A stretch of DNA of 13,180 nucleotides from Ectocarpus siliculosus (lineage: Eukaryota > Sar > Phaeophyceae > Ectocarpales > Ectocarpaceae): positions 1,620,140-1,633,319 of the forward strand of contig FN649751.1 in NCBI GenBank assembly GCA_000310025.1, written 5' to 3'. The translations under genes and the position numbers were made by a program. Numbering within the stretch: the first letter of the stretch is position 1; every line of letters starts with the position of its first letter. Below, piece after piece: positions 1-10,500 of this stretch. Below the pieces are notes generated by a model. It searched no databases. It worked only from the letters and a program-made list of their open reading frames with translations, and had not been told where the DNA came from.

Positions 1-20
1 CCCCCCCCCCCCCCCCCCCC
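1..20 (+). repeat. C20 homopolymer at window edge
   Basis: Twenty C from the first base; the true length may be greater or may mark an assembly boundary. A second C run of 11 lies at 94-104. Both fall in what should be an intron of the left-hand gene (1-209), which has no other visible feature. Confidence 0.8.
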
Positions 21-209
21 GCGTGGCGTCCAATGCTCCGTCCTTTGGAAGACACGTGGTCAACGTTAACAGCTAACGCATGCAAAACATGAGCCCCCCC
101 CCCCTCGTGGCCGATTGATTCGCCTTCGCACGATGCTGCACTGCTGCAGCTCTTGTACGTGATACTGTACACTTAGCTGTTCTGATCTCCTTTCACGGCC
201 GTGTGGCAG

Positions 210-362
210 GCACCGGAGCCCGAGGTGGGTCGGTTGGAGCGAGATCGAGCGAACATCTTGGAAGGGGTGCGGAAAGGGTACCACCACGCGCACTTGCTGC
301 TGCGACGGACGGCGCCGGAGCACCCGACCGCGACCATGGATGGCCGGCAAGCGGCGCTCACG
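210..362 (+). CDS. Internal exon of the left-hand gene
   Basis: This 153-nt exon has phase 0 on both sides. It begins at GCACCGGAG (A-P-E) and ends at CTCACG before GTGCGT. The coded peptide is rich in Arg, Glu and Leu with a short His pair (GYHHAH), and codon third positions are mostly G or C. The reading frame stays open beyond the donor, but the sequence there turns into a degenerate AAAACGG repeat, which supports an exon boundary at the donor. Confidence 0.55.
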
Positions 363-1851
363 GTGCGTACAGCAGTATGTCAGTATGTCGTGCGTCAAGT
401 CATATCGATATCGAGCGTAGAGAAAAAGCACAATATCATACCGAAAACAGTAGTACCAAACGAAAATGGTACCCAAAACGGTACCCAAAACCGAAAACGG
501 AACCGAAAACGATATCCAAAACAGAACCGATAACGGAATTTCCAAACGTTTGAGATGGTGCTGGGGAGGATTGGGGGGTGGGGGGGGTGGGGGGGCGAGG
601 CGTGTCTTTCCGCACCCCCCGTAATGGGGCCGATCGATGTGTAAGCGGGGTGTGACCAGAATTAAACTTAACTGCTGCTTGCGTACCGTTCGCCACCGCC
701 ATCGGCGTTGCGTGGACGGTCGTGGAACGGCTCTCCAGGCGCGTGTTTTAACACGTCACGCGGTTGCACGCGCTGCGCATATGCAGTAGTAGTTTCCAAG
801 TAGACCGTTCTTTGGAACGGACGTTGTGATCGTCCTCGTGGGAATGAATTACGATATCATACTGGTATGCCTAAAAGCATGTGGTGCACCCAGCATGCGT
901 CGTTCCGATTCGCACCTCTTGTGGCAGGCTACGTTGGGGGTCCCTCACTATTAATAGTGCCGATTGAGCAGAGCCAGTGCCGTTTTTTACTTCTCTTTGT
1001 TGTGTTCACTTCAAATCAGCGCTCACAGCACTTGTGCCGTTTACTCCAACCCGTGGTCACACAGATACATAGTGCCTGTGAAATCGCGTCACACGGATGG
1101 AATTTTCAAAACGGTTCATTCTCTGAATAGCGCTACTGAAAGGTGCCCGGTATAGCACCGGTGAATCTGGCTGGCACATTTCGGCACTACACTGACGAAC
1201 AGGAACCTCACACCATGGTGTTTCCTGTCCCCTCGTCCTTTCTTATGCAAAAAAAATACACATATAGATACAAAGATGAATACCGTAACATTCTCTGTCA
1301 TAACGTCCCGGGGCGATCGTCTTACTTGTGTGAAATCATACGCCCCGGGGCTATCTCAAAGGTAGAGGGGCGATCATTCTAAAAGTTGAAATAAAAACCC
1401 GGGGCGAAAAGGCCCCGGGGGGCGTTGTCTCTTTGCTGCTGTGGTGAACCTGCTGTACAGCACTGACATCAACACCAAACCAACTACAACAAATGCGGCA
1501 ACTGGCGCACACACACGGGAAATGCTGCCACAATGGAATGCCTTCCGTGGGTTAGTGTGCGAAAAATCGAACACCCCGGGGCTAAATCAAAAGGTAGAGG
1601 AGCGAAAAAATGAAAAAGAAATGAGAAGCGATACCCCTTCTTTTTCGTTGTCTTTTTGGCTGCTCAACGCGCGCTCACCCCCAACGCCGCCCCGCGTGCT
1701 TCGCTTTGTCCTATTACAGGCGTTTCCGGATTCCATCCTCTCGGAGGAGATGGACCCCGTCGTGAGAGAGGTTCTCCAACGCTCGGCGGCGGCGGCGGCG
1801 AGCACGAACGGGGCACGGCAGCAGCAGCAGCAGCAGCCCCTCTCGAGTTAG
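210..1851 (+). CDS. 3' end of an unrecognised multi-exon gene (partial)
   Basis: Two exons can be joined in phase 0: 210-362 (51 codons) and 1720-1851 (43 codons plus TAG), separated by a 1,357-nt intron. The acceptor before 210 is preceded by a pyrimidine-rich stretch ending GTGTGGCAG, the donor is ACG|GTGCGT, and the terminal acceptor is CTATTACAG. The joined protein has a charged helical-looking part (ERDRANILEGVRKGYHHAHL), a second short helix-like part (SEEMDPVVREVLQR), and then a low-complexity tail of Ala, Gln and Ser that ends at TAG. I do not recognise the family, and no catalytic motif or membrane segment is visible. Upstream exons must lie to the left of the window. An extra small exon inside the intron cannot be excluded. 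The plus-strand gene converges on the minus-strand PDZ-PH gene. Confidence 0.55.
440..545 (+). repeat. Degenerate AAAACGG-type short tandem repeat
   Basis: About 100 nt built from variants of a 7-11-nt unit (ACCAAACGA, ACCCAAAACGGT, ACCGAAAACGG, ATCCAAAACAG). It is purine-rich on the plus strand and interrupts otherwise GC-rich DNA. It reads open in several frames, which is a by-product of the repeat and not evidence of coding. Confidence 0.7.
563..595 (+). repeat. G-run block, potential G-quadruplex
   Basis: Four G runs of 4, 6, 8 and 7 bases are separated by six, one and one non-G-run bases on the plus strand. The pattern satisfies the usual quadruplex rule and lies on the transcribed-RNA-like strand of an intron. 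Confidence 0.65.
1306..1600 (+). repeat. Cluster of CCCGGGG-cored repeats with a hairpin
   Basis: Four copies of a CCCGGGG core lie within 300 nt. Two copies share a longer unit, CCCCGGGGCTA then TCAAA-GGTAGAGG (1343-1369 and 1574-1601). The copy at 1398-1419 forms a perfect 8-bp stem, CCCGGGGC paired with GCCCCGGG, around a GAAAAG loop. This could be the remains of a small mobile element or a lineage-specific intronic repeat. No terminal inverted repeats or target-site duplications could be fixed. Confidence 0.6.
1720..1851 (+). CDS. Terminal exon of the left-hand gene
   Basis: The exon follows a CTATTACAG acceptor with a pyrimidine-rich lead (TTCGCTTTGTCC). It codes for A-F-P-D-S-I-L-S-E-E-M, then a run of five Ala (GCG repeats), then six Gln (CAG repeats), and stops at TAG 1849-1851. 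The homopolymeric runs look like in-frame trinucleotide expansion. The frame is open upstream of 1720 as well, but that part contains a non-coding CCCCGGGG repeat, so I did not extend the exon. Confidence 0.55.
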   Translation, partial: AFPDSILSEEMDPVVREVLQRSAAAAASTNGARQQQQQQPLSS

Positions 1852-3590
1852 GACCGTGTTGCAGGCAGGGCTCTCGCCGTTTCGGCGGGCGGCCTCCGAG
1901 TAAATCCCGTAGATTAGTATCTAGCAGCACACATCATTTCGTTTTTTTTCCTCGCCTCTTGGTTGTTGTATGTTTTGAAGTAATAGTCTAAGGTGTGTTG
2001 TTTGTTTAGCAAGGGGCAGTGTTAGGTGTGTGTCGTTCTTTTGGGGTGACGGTGGTGGGGTTAATTTTGGGCGGGGCGCATCCGATACGTAGTTGGCTGT
2101 GCCTTGCTCGGACGGAAAAGGGAGAGAGGCGTGCGGTCTTGTTGGTTGCGCGCCGGGCTTTGCCATTTGCCATGCACGGGGTCTTGTCGTCGAACGCGCA
2201 ATTCATGCGTCAGTGTGTGCTGCTGAACGGGATGCAGCAGCGGTTAGTCAGGCGCATGATGATGGTTGAAACGCGCCCTGCAGCGTTCAAGGTGGCGCCT
2301 CGACCCTGAAAGCTCGGAAGAGGCGTCCTGATACTGCTGCTGCTGTAGTCCAGCCAGGCTACAGCGGATGCTTCGGCACTGTTTAGAGTGTAGTGTGTCT
2401 GCGCGGGCACGGATGCACCTCGGAGGAACACTAGAATAGGATGTTATACGCGTCTGCGTGGGCTTGGGGAACAGCGGCCCCCAAAGGGTCGGAGACGTCG
2501 GTGGTGTGTATCGACTTTCTTATGTAAAGTCCACGCACCGAACTTTATTTTTTTTCGATGACTCTCTTCGTCGTTCAGACACTGTTTCCCCCCGCGCAAC
2601 ACGTCGAACGCAACGGAGGACTCAAGGACGAGTGCTCGCAAGTTTGTGTCGAGGAGGTGAAAATGCGCTTGTGGGCGTTATGGCATGGAGCCGCGTACGA
2701 ACCTCTAAACTGTATGCATAGTCTCTCGGTGAGCGCAACAGGCACGGAGCGCATCGAACAGTCGGTTAGGGTTAAGCCTGTAGTATGCGTCATGTTTCAC
2801 AGCAGCAGCAGGGCTGACCTCTGCGATTGAGTGCTGTGCCGCAAAACTCAGCAGGAACAGCCCTTTGTTCGTTGGTCGGGGTTGTGTCATGGTTGGTACA
2901 CCGCGATAACGTCAGCGGTGGGTACAGTAGATAGATGGAGCGCACGCAAAGAAAAAAGAAGGGTTTTTGAGTTGGCTTTTTTCTTGGGGTATTGGGTAAT
3001 AGAACTCACCCATGCTCCTGAATTTTGCATTCTGTCGCACTCTCGGTGTGGACAACGTAGCCAATACATCTAATGCTGCTTCTAGCCACACGCACTATGT
3101 TGTTGATCGAGCTTTCTTTGTGGTTCACCGTGGTTAGAGGTTTCGCGACGTCTGATACTGCTTGGAGTGATCCATACGTTACCCGATGTTTTGTATTCAG
3201 CGCGGCGACATGTTTGGATCCGAGTCCGTGGTTGATGTCATTCCGTACAGATCCGTGAGTGGATAGGTCCGGCAGACCAGGCGCATCGTGTTTGCGTGGG
3301 GGTTGTTTTCGTTGCGACAGAAACGGTGAAAGCCGGCTCGAGGCGCCCAGTCGCGGTACTTGCTCTCCGCTTGAACAACCAGAGAAACGGAACGCCGTGG
3401 TCTTAGCCAATCAGCGTTGGGCCTCGGGGCTACTTCCCGAATAATAAAGTCTACGTGATCTTAGGTGTCACACAAACCCGGGCCCTGTCGTTTAGCCCAT
3501 GAGAACACAGAGAGAGACAAAACGCCGTGCTTAAGGGCGAACCAAGCAAAGGCGATCTTGACTCTACCCGTAACGGGCAACCCGGTCCAC

Positions 3591-3622
3591 CCCCAACGCC
3601 TCCCGCCCCCAACGCCTCCCGC
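3591..3622 (+). repeat. 16-bp unit repeated in tandem
   Basis: CCCCAACGCCTCCCGC occurs twice in direct tandem, followed by a partial third start (CCCC). Minor minisatellite in the intergenic region. Confidence 0.8.
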
Positions 3623-3924
3623 CCCCTATCATCTGCTCGTGACCGAAATTGATAACACCGGGCCTTCTTCATCAACCTTGGTCTGGGCCGCGCGCACGTA
3701 CTAACAGCAGCTCATCACCCTCAGGCAAATGCACGTTTCCATCCCTCAACACGAACGTACAGCAAAGGTGCGTGCGGCCAAAATGAGTGGTTCGAACAGC
3801 ATACGCAGCTGGCGGTTTCTCACTTCATCGCGCACGGGCAACCTCACAGCGCGTCGTTGATTGTTACTGGAAAACATTGAGGCGTGAAACTATTACATAC
3901 TTCATAGTAGAGAGAGTAACATCG

Positions 3925-3960
3925 ACAACAACGATAACAACAACACAACAACAACAACAA
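3925..3960 (+). repeat. (CAA)n microsatellite, imperfect
   Basis: CAA/AAC triplets with a few interruptions, ending in five uninterrupted CAA units. Non-coding position between convergent genes. Confidence 0.85.
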
Positions 3961-4416
3961 CGACCACAGCACATCTCTTGCCCACCTCCCCACTGCCCCA
4001 AAGCCCGCAACACACAACGAGTACCGGCCCAATCATAAGAAATTGTCCTTTTAGTGAGGTGCCGGCGGCTGAGCTCACGTGCTTGCGCAATTTTTCTGAA
4101 CTCTCTTCTCATATTATTAATTAAAACGGAGCCTCGGTTTCTTGTGAATGTGTTTCTTCGGCATGCATGGGCCGGCCGGCACTGTACCGCTTGCCGGAAC
4201 CGGTGGCGGCCGCTCACACATCTCCACCAAAGAGCGTCTACAAAAAAGAATGGTACGTCACATGAACCCCGCCACAACCCAACGTGCGGCATATGCCATT
4301 TGAACCACTTCTCCGGTGCAATGGTCTACAAACTACTCTTTGCGACAGCGCTGGTGCCAAACCCTGACGAACGTGCCACACCCTCAACACGAAACATGCG
4401 CAAGTAGTTGATACCA

Positions 4417-4428
4417 GGGGGGGGGGGG
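4417..4428 (+). repeat. G12 homopolymer
   Basis: Twelve consecutive G about 10 nt past the stop of the minus-strand gene. It would be a C run in that gene's 3' UTR. Length may be unreliable in the assembly. Confidence 0.8.
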
Positions 4429-4436
4429 TAACTCAA

Positions 4437-4514
4437 TCACCGCCCGTATTGCTTCTGGAGGTCACGGAAACCAGCCACAAGCTGGCGCATCTCGGCGTGG
4501 CTGTCGCAGGTCAT
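4437..4514 (-). CDS. PDZ-PH gene exon 9: PH C-terminal helix and stop
   Basis: 25 codons plus TGA, entered in phase 0 after a TTCATTTCAG acceptor. It codes MTCDSHAEMRQLVAGFRDLQ and then KQYGR. It completes the last strand (LEMTCDS) and the C-terminal alpha helix of the PH domain. The near-invariant helix Trp of PH domains is Leu here (L517). Confidence 0.82.
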   Translation of the reverse strand: MTCDSHAEMRQLVAGFRDLQKQYGR

Positions 4515-7500
4515 CTGAAATGAAGAAAATAAGGCATGGCGCCAGTTGTTAGCGCGCGGTGGAAGCGGGCTCGGTGATATGATGTTGATGACAGAAATCT
4601 TAGTAACAAACACGGGCGGGCGCTGAACGATCCTAAGCTACAACGGTCCCGGACAGCATTGAACATGTTACGTTGACGTTGTGCTGAACATCGCACGTTT
4701 GTTTATGTCCGTGTCGGCAATGGACAAACGGTCGACAGTATGCACAACATGGCACGATCTCCAAGATTGGCGATTGGGTGGGGGACGGGGGCTATGTAGC
4801 TGCCACAAGACACCATTTCGGCCCCTTCCTACTCGTGCGGTAAGACACTATCGATGTTGGGTATATGTATGTGCTTTTCGAACGAAACGCTTCTGGCATT
4901 AGGTCACCAAGGAACATCCAGCTACACTTCAACAGTACCTCCCCGGACAGCAGAACTGCGGCCCAAACGAAGGGCACCTGGGCGCCGGCTCAAGGGCACC
5001 TCCATAGTAAGTACGTCCCATCTCTCACCTCCAGAGATCGCTCTTTAAACTGCAAGGCGAAGCTTCGCTCTAGAAGGCTCTCGTCGCAGTGCTCACGGAG
5101 CATCGCCGAGCCCTTCTCCGACGGTCTCGTGGGGTCAGGGTCGTCACCAGCTATAACCTGCACTCGTCGTCAAACACGTACGTACGTCGGGAGGGAGGTG
5201 CGAGTGGTGCGAACGCCTGATTGAGGCAACCGATGTTTGGCGGAATTTTCGTTGTCGTCACCCCAATATATCATCGAAAGGGTACAGGCGGCAAATCGTA
5301 GCGGCCCGGTGAGCGGCAAAGGGGGGGGAGGGGGGGCTCAGGGGCTAGGAGTAGCGCCGCAGCCCTTCAACAAGTATTGGTTGTGGCGGCGATGGTGGTG
5401 GCCGTGGTGGTTGTGGTAGTGGTTGTCGTGGGCGCGGTGGTGCTGCCTCGACGGTTGGCTGTACATTTCGTTTCTGGCCCCGCTACATAGTAACGCACCC
5501 CCGGTCACCAAAACACCCGTCGCATCATCCCAATCAGGGACCACAATGAGATCAACACAACCGCATGGGACCCGCGCTCGCGCCAGACAAGACTTAAAAA
5601 CCGACCTCGAGGAGGTGCGCGAGCGCCAACGCCTCCCTCTTCCCCTTGATGATGTTGGTGAGCGAACTCGATCGGCTGTGCCCCGGGGAACGGGCGTCGA
5701 GGTCGCGCCAAGCCACCGACATCGACACGCCGTCCAGGTAGAGCAGCCGCTGAGCCGCCGCGCCCTTCTTGCCGTACTTGGTCACCACCACGCCGTGCTC
5801 CATCTGCTCGTAGGGTGCAATCAACAAGATGCCCAGGTTTTAATTTTGTTCTTCTCCATTCGGTCTTTTCTCTGTTTTCGTTTTTTTTCGTTTTTTTCTG
5901 TTACATCATGTCTGCGTACCGAAGATCAAAGTATGTACTGGATTAGATACAAAAGTACCACCTTGCTTGGGTACTTGGCTCGTGGCCCACGGAGGTTCTC
6001 TTCTTTGCCAGTTGCATGAGGATGAGAGATCAGGGTACCGAATGGGGGGTAGGGGACCCTCAACAACGTCAGGACAAGAACGTTGTGGACGAGTGCAGCC
6101 GCCACGATCTTTAGCTGGGAGTGTAGCAAGTTGCAGGGCTGTAGGCGAAGGAGAAATAACGAAACCAACGGTGGTCTGCATCTATCTGTCTGCGCTAGCC
6201 CCCGCCTCCGCACCGCCCCCGCCCCCCCCCGCCCCCCGCCACTCATATGTACACAAACCTTTTCGCTGAAGCCAGCGTCGGAGCTCGCCACCTCGCGCCC
6301 CAGTCCGCTAAACCCGGACACCTTGCCCTGGCTCCGCGGAGAGATAGGGGAACGGGGCGCAATCCCTCCGGCGCTCTTTACTCCTGCTGCTCCCTGCTTT
6401 ACGTTGGTGTTATGTCAGCAAATCGCGCGTTGTTGTTGTTGTTGTTGTTGACGGGATCCATTGCTTTCGGGGCACGTGCGTTGAGATCGTCACCAACATA
6501 TGGTTCGTGAGGTCGCGACGACAACAACCAGATATGAAAGAGTTATCGTTTTCGCCGCTCGCGGGCGGTCTTAGGCCGCCGCATCCGGCCCGCGACGGAT
6601 CGTTCATCCAGACTCCTTCGTTTATGTCCACGAATGCGGACGCACAGGCGTAAAAACTGAAGCTCGTGCCTATGTGAGCACGCCGATTTGCTAACCACGA
6701 AGCAACCTTCATGTGCAACACTATGTGTTTCGCTCGAACGCGCTTGACTTGCTCCTAGTTCATGCAATAGATAGTCGCTCATCGGCCACCTGGCCCTGCT
6801 GATGTACCTTGAGCTTTCTGGACAAGCTGTCCCCGCGGGTGCCCTCGAGATTCCCCCGGATCGGCCCAGATTTTGATACGCCTCCAGCCTTCGTCGCACG
6901 GAAGCCCTCCGGTTTCGCCGCACTCCCGCCCCCGCCACCACCCCGGGCGCCGGCGTGTGAGCTGGGAAAAGCGATATATGTGCACGTGACAGAACGAACG
7001 ACGACAAGAATATAGCCGGCGGGCGTGAAGGCCAAAAGGGATATTGGTTGACAAGAAGCGAAGTGAGCTGTGTGATAGCGATGAGCCATGCCGCGGCCGG
7101 GTTACGCGAGGAACTTTTACGGTCCTCGGGGTACGCTGATCGGCAGAAAAAATACGCTACCCGAACGTGTCGTTGTCAGTGCTCCCCCTTCCGGCGACGT
7201 GTTATGGCCCGGTTGTTGTCTGCCTAGCATAGATGTGCACGCTCTGTGTCCCGTTGGTCTTCTTGTAGCCAACAAGTTCGAGGCTTTGCACCCACATGGG
7301 TTTTGTTTACCCCGTCTTCGACCCTCCTCCTCTGCCTACCTCCGACGAAGAACAGGTTTGACATCGACTCCTCTACTCACGCTGAGATCGGTCCGCCACC
7401 GCTGCCGCCGCCGCCATCGCCGCTGCCTTTGTCAGATTTTCGGAAGTGGAGCTCGATCGGACGGCCCATGATGTTCATGAAGGCCAACACGGTGCCGTAG

Positions 7501-10500
7501 CTGCTGACGGTGTTCTCTCCCACTCCGATCACGAGGTCATCCGTTTGGATCCCCTGTGCGTATGTGTGTTGCATGTGAATTCCGCGCATACACCGACGGT
7601 GTTGAGGACAATATGTATGAACATAGAGAGGGAGGTGGACGACGATAAGTGGAGAGGGCGTCGTGTGCGGGTTTTGTGCCCGAACCGTACGCATGAAAAT
7701 GTGTAACCAATGCCTGCAACATGACCCCGTGCGCCTCAAGACGAACCGTCGCTCCCCGGCAGTACGTCACAGGAAGAGAGTGGCACGCTGCCGCCTCTGT
7801 TCCATGGTATGTCTCACCGCTCGAAACGCCTGCCCCTGTTCGACTATCTTCCCGACGATAGCGTCCCTGGTGTCAGGATCCATGGACAAGGTCATACCCA
7901 TGGCGCCTTCCCGGAACGAAACCCGAAACTCATCCTCCAGCTCGCTCCTGACAACAAAGAAAGTCGACGTTGCAAAACAACAGAGTTGTATAGAGAGGTA
8001 TTAGCAGGGCAAGGGACGAGACGTGGGGGGAAGACCATAGGCTACCCTATCCCATGGTCTACGTTTTCCATTCCTTGCTGTTTCGTTTGCCACCTTCCAA
8101 GCTGCCGTTTGGGTAGCCCAGAAAACGCCAAAGCACATTGTGGGAGGACTGTGTGTAGAGGGGCGGACGTCGGGCTCGGAAGAAGCGCCGCAGAAGCCAT
8201 GTTTTCGTGACCACGAGCTCGCTCACGCTGGCGCTTTTAAACCTCCATTTTTCAAGGTTTGCGCTTCGACACTTTCTATCCCCCTCCTCCCTCTCCGTTC
8301 CAACCCCTACAGCCGCCATTGGCAGAGCGTGCGTTGGGTGATTCAGTGTAAAATTCAAGACAATGAACCGACACGGTCGACACCAACCACCCAACCTGAC
8401 GGCGATGGCATCGACAGGATCTTGTTTCTTCTGCTCCTCGTTGAAAACGACGTCCGCGATCCGATCGAAGATCGACGCCCGCCGCGCACCCCCGCCGAGC
8501 GGGACGACACCGATACCGCTGCCGCTGCCGCTGCCGCCGCCGCTGCCGCCGCTGCGAAGCCCACGCCCGACTTCCCTGCGGGTAGTAGAGGCGGCCTCGG
8601 CACTGGCGGTGTCCCGCAGTCCGCCCCGAGTAGGCGGTAGCGGCGCCTCCCCGGTGAGGACGTCGTAGAGACTTAGACGCCGTTCTCCCGACCCTTCCGC
8701 TGCCACCGTAGACGAGTTCCTGCGGTGATTGGCGTGTTCACACGTACGTAATTTTGTGAAACTACAGTACACAAGAGGAGAACGTGTGTAGGGTTGTTAA
8801 GCGGGAGGGCTCTGCTCGGCTACGGTGTTTTACTTCTGCAGCAGCGTCAACTTCGATGCTCGACAGGCGATAGCTGCGAAGAAGAGGTCGCATTGGGGTG
8901 TCTTGCCGAGTGGGACCCGTGTCTGGGAGGTTTTTGACAAATAGGAAAAACTCACAGAGCCACCGGAGGCCGGGTCAAGCACGCGTCGAAGCGAGTGGAC
9001 GTGTCACCCTTTTTGTTTTCAGAGAGTTTATTTTCTCAATCGCGAGACTAACCGGCTTTAGGCATAGTACACGGCACGAGTGGTTCCGGAGGTCGAATGC
9101 CTGCGATTGGTACCCCACGCTTACCAAGGATACCTCTTCCAACCCGCAACTACTATGGCCCATTTAGAGCCCTCAGTGAACAAAGGTATTTCAAACTTTG
9201 TCTCGTTTTGTCCAACTCGAACCTTGGGTACTGGCATCCACTTTCCGCGTGTGTGGGATCTACTTGCTGTACGACTCACATCTTTCGGTGCCGTGGAGAC
9301 CACCGGAGGCTACTAGTAGGGACCGGTTCCTCTCTCGGTTGTTTACTCGCGCCTTCCACCTTGTCGTTGACGCTGCGATCAACGGCGGGTCTCTGTCTTT
9401 CTACCGGTATCCTCCCGCCGTCTTGTCCCTCGTCGTCGTTTTTAGCTTTGTCGTTCTCTGGCGGCGTCGCTGCCGATTGATGTGGTGGTGTCTGGTGGCT
9501 GTCTCTGGTTTTTCGCCTGACAACGACCATGCGGTCCGAACGGAGGTTGCGAAAGAAAGTGTGTTCGGAAAAGGGTAGTTCTCTTTTCTGTCTTGTGGTT
9601 GGAACACTTAAGTGGGGGTCATGGTTTGGCCGGCAGTGCTTGGTCCGAGATATTGACGGCATAAGCCGCAGCGTCCAATCCAGTGGAACACCCGGTCATC
9701 ACCATTTTTGCGCAATCTTACAATCCACGGACAAGGTGCCCGTATTCCGCTAATATCGTTCAGTTCTGCAAATGTAGGTATTTATCAACTTACCCCAATA
9801 CTATGCTACCATGTACGTAAACTGCAGGCAAAGTTTTTTTGCAGAACTTGCAATCAATACGTTCTTTCGTATGCCGCAGGGCTTGTTTGCGTCGTTGTCT
9901 TCTGGAACAGCACGAACAACTTCTACTCTCGGATGGTTAGCCCATGCTGTATCTACATGAGTGGATCCATCATCCACACTCCGCAGCGCGTTGTAGAGTC
10001 TACGCTTTACTACCGCTGTTGTCTGATCCTCTTATCAGGGTCTCTTTGCAGTAGCAGGCTGGAACAAGGCAACCTTGTCTCGACTTGTGTCTTTGAGCAT
10101 GAAAAGTCGAGTGAAGAAAAAGATATTTCTGTGGGGATGAGGTACAGTAGTCCTGTAGGTTTCCAACAAACAAACCTGGAGAGGACGAGACAAAGAAAAC
10201 CGCGTGTGGAGTGCTGATACGCACACGCACGCCTTGACGCGTGGATCGAAAAATAATAAGGCATCCCTCCCTCGAGCACACGCAGATTCCGAACCAAACC
10301 TGTAAATCATTATAGTCGCGGCAGTCGCGACAGCCCCGAATGCCAGCAAAATGCCGCTCGCTGCGGATGATGAACCATCGACGTGCCCGTTCCCCGACCA
10401 ATCTTCCGCGCCTCCTCCTCCCTCGTCGATCCTAGGGGTTGACCAACCCACTACTCTCGTTGCCGTGTGCCAGAGCCAGGCGACAGCCCCCAAGCTCCTG

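Larger units (their letters stand above)
363..1719 (+). other. Intron of the left-hand gene
   Basis: GT..AG intron of 1,357 nt. It holds a degenerate AAAACGG repeat block (440-545), a G-rich block (563-595) and a cluster of CCCGGGG-containing repeats (1306-1600). I saw no further exon with matching splice sites and phase, though a small one could be hidden. Confidence 0.45.
1852..4436. other. Gene-free stretch between convergent genes
   Basis: I see no supported exon in these 2,585 nt. Open frames are short, mostly lack an ATG with good context, and do not link through splice sites. The stretch should contain the 3' UTRs of both flanking genes, since long 3' UTRs are known for brown algae. 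An ATAATAAAG string occurs near 3440, but I cannot show that it is a polyadenylation signal. It also contains a 16-bp direct repeat near 3591, a CAA repeat near 3925 and a 12-G run at 4417. Confidence 0.5.

Noticed and set aside
2019-2309. Plus-strand open frame of 96 codons after the left-hand gene
   Set aside because: The start is GTG, the sequence is rich in Arg and shows no domain, and no splice link to other exons was found.
3006-3410. Minus-strand open frame of 134 codons in the intergenic stretch
   Set aside because: No domain, biased toward Ser/Arg/His, no supporting splice sites. Treated as a chance frame.
8059-8395. Read-through of the exon 2 frame beyond the donor at 8395
   Set aside because: The frame stays open but loses coding character, and the AG|GT donor at 8396/8395 gives an exact phase match to the PDZ exon.
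9790-9900. Minus-strand CKFCKK string resembling a zinc-finger (BED-type) start
   Set aside because: Only one C-x2-C pair is seen, with no His partners at the right spacing and no transposase motifs nearby, so a transposon relic cannot be supported.
9708-10217. Plus-strand open frame of about 169 codons
   Set aside because: It begins at a non-ATG codon, lies wholly in the long first intron of the PDZ-PH gene, and has scattered Cys and no recognisable pattern. I kept it as a chance frame.
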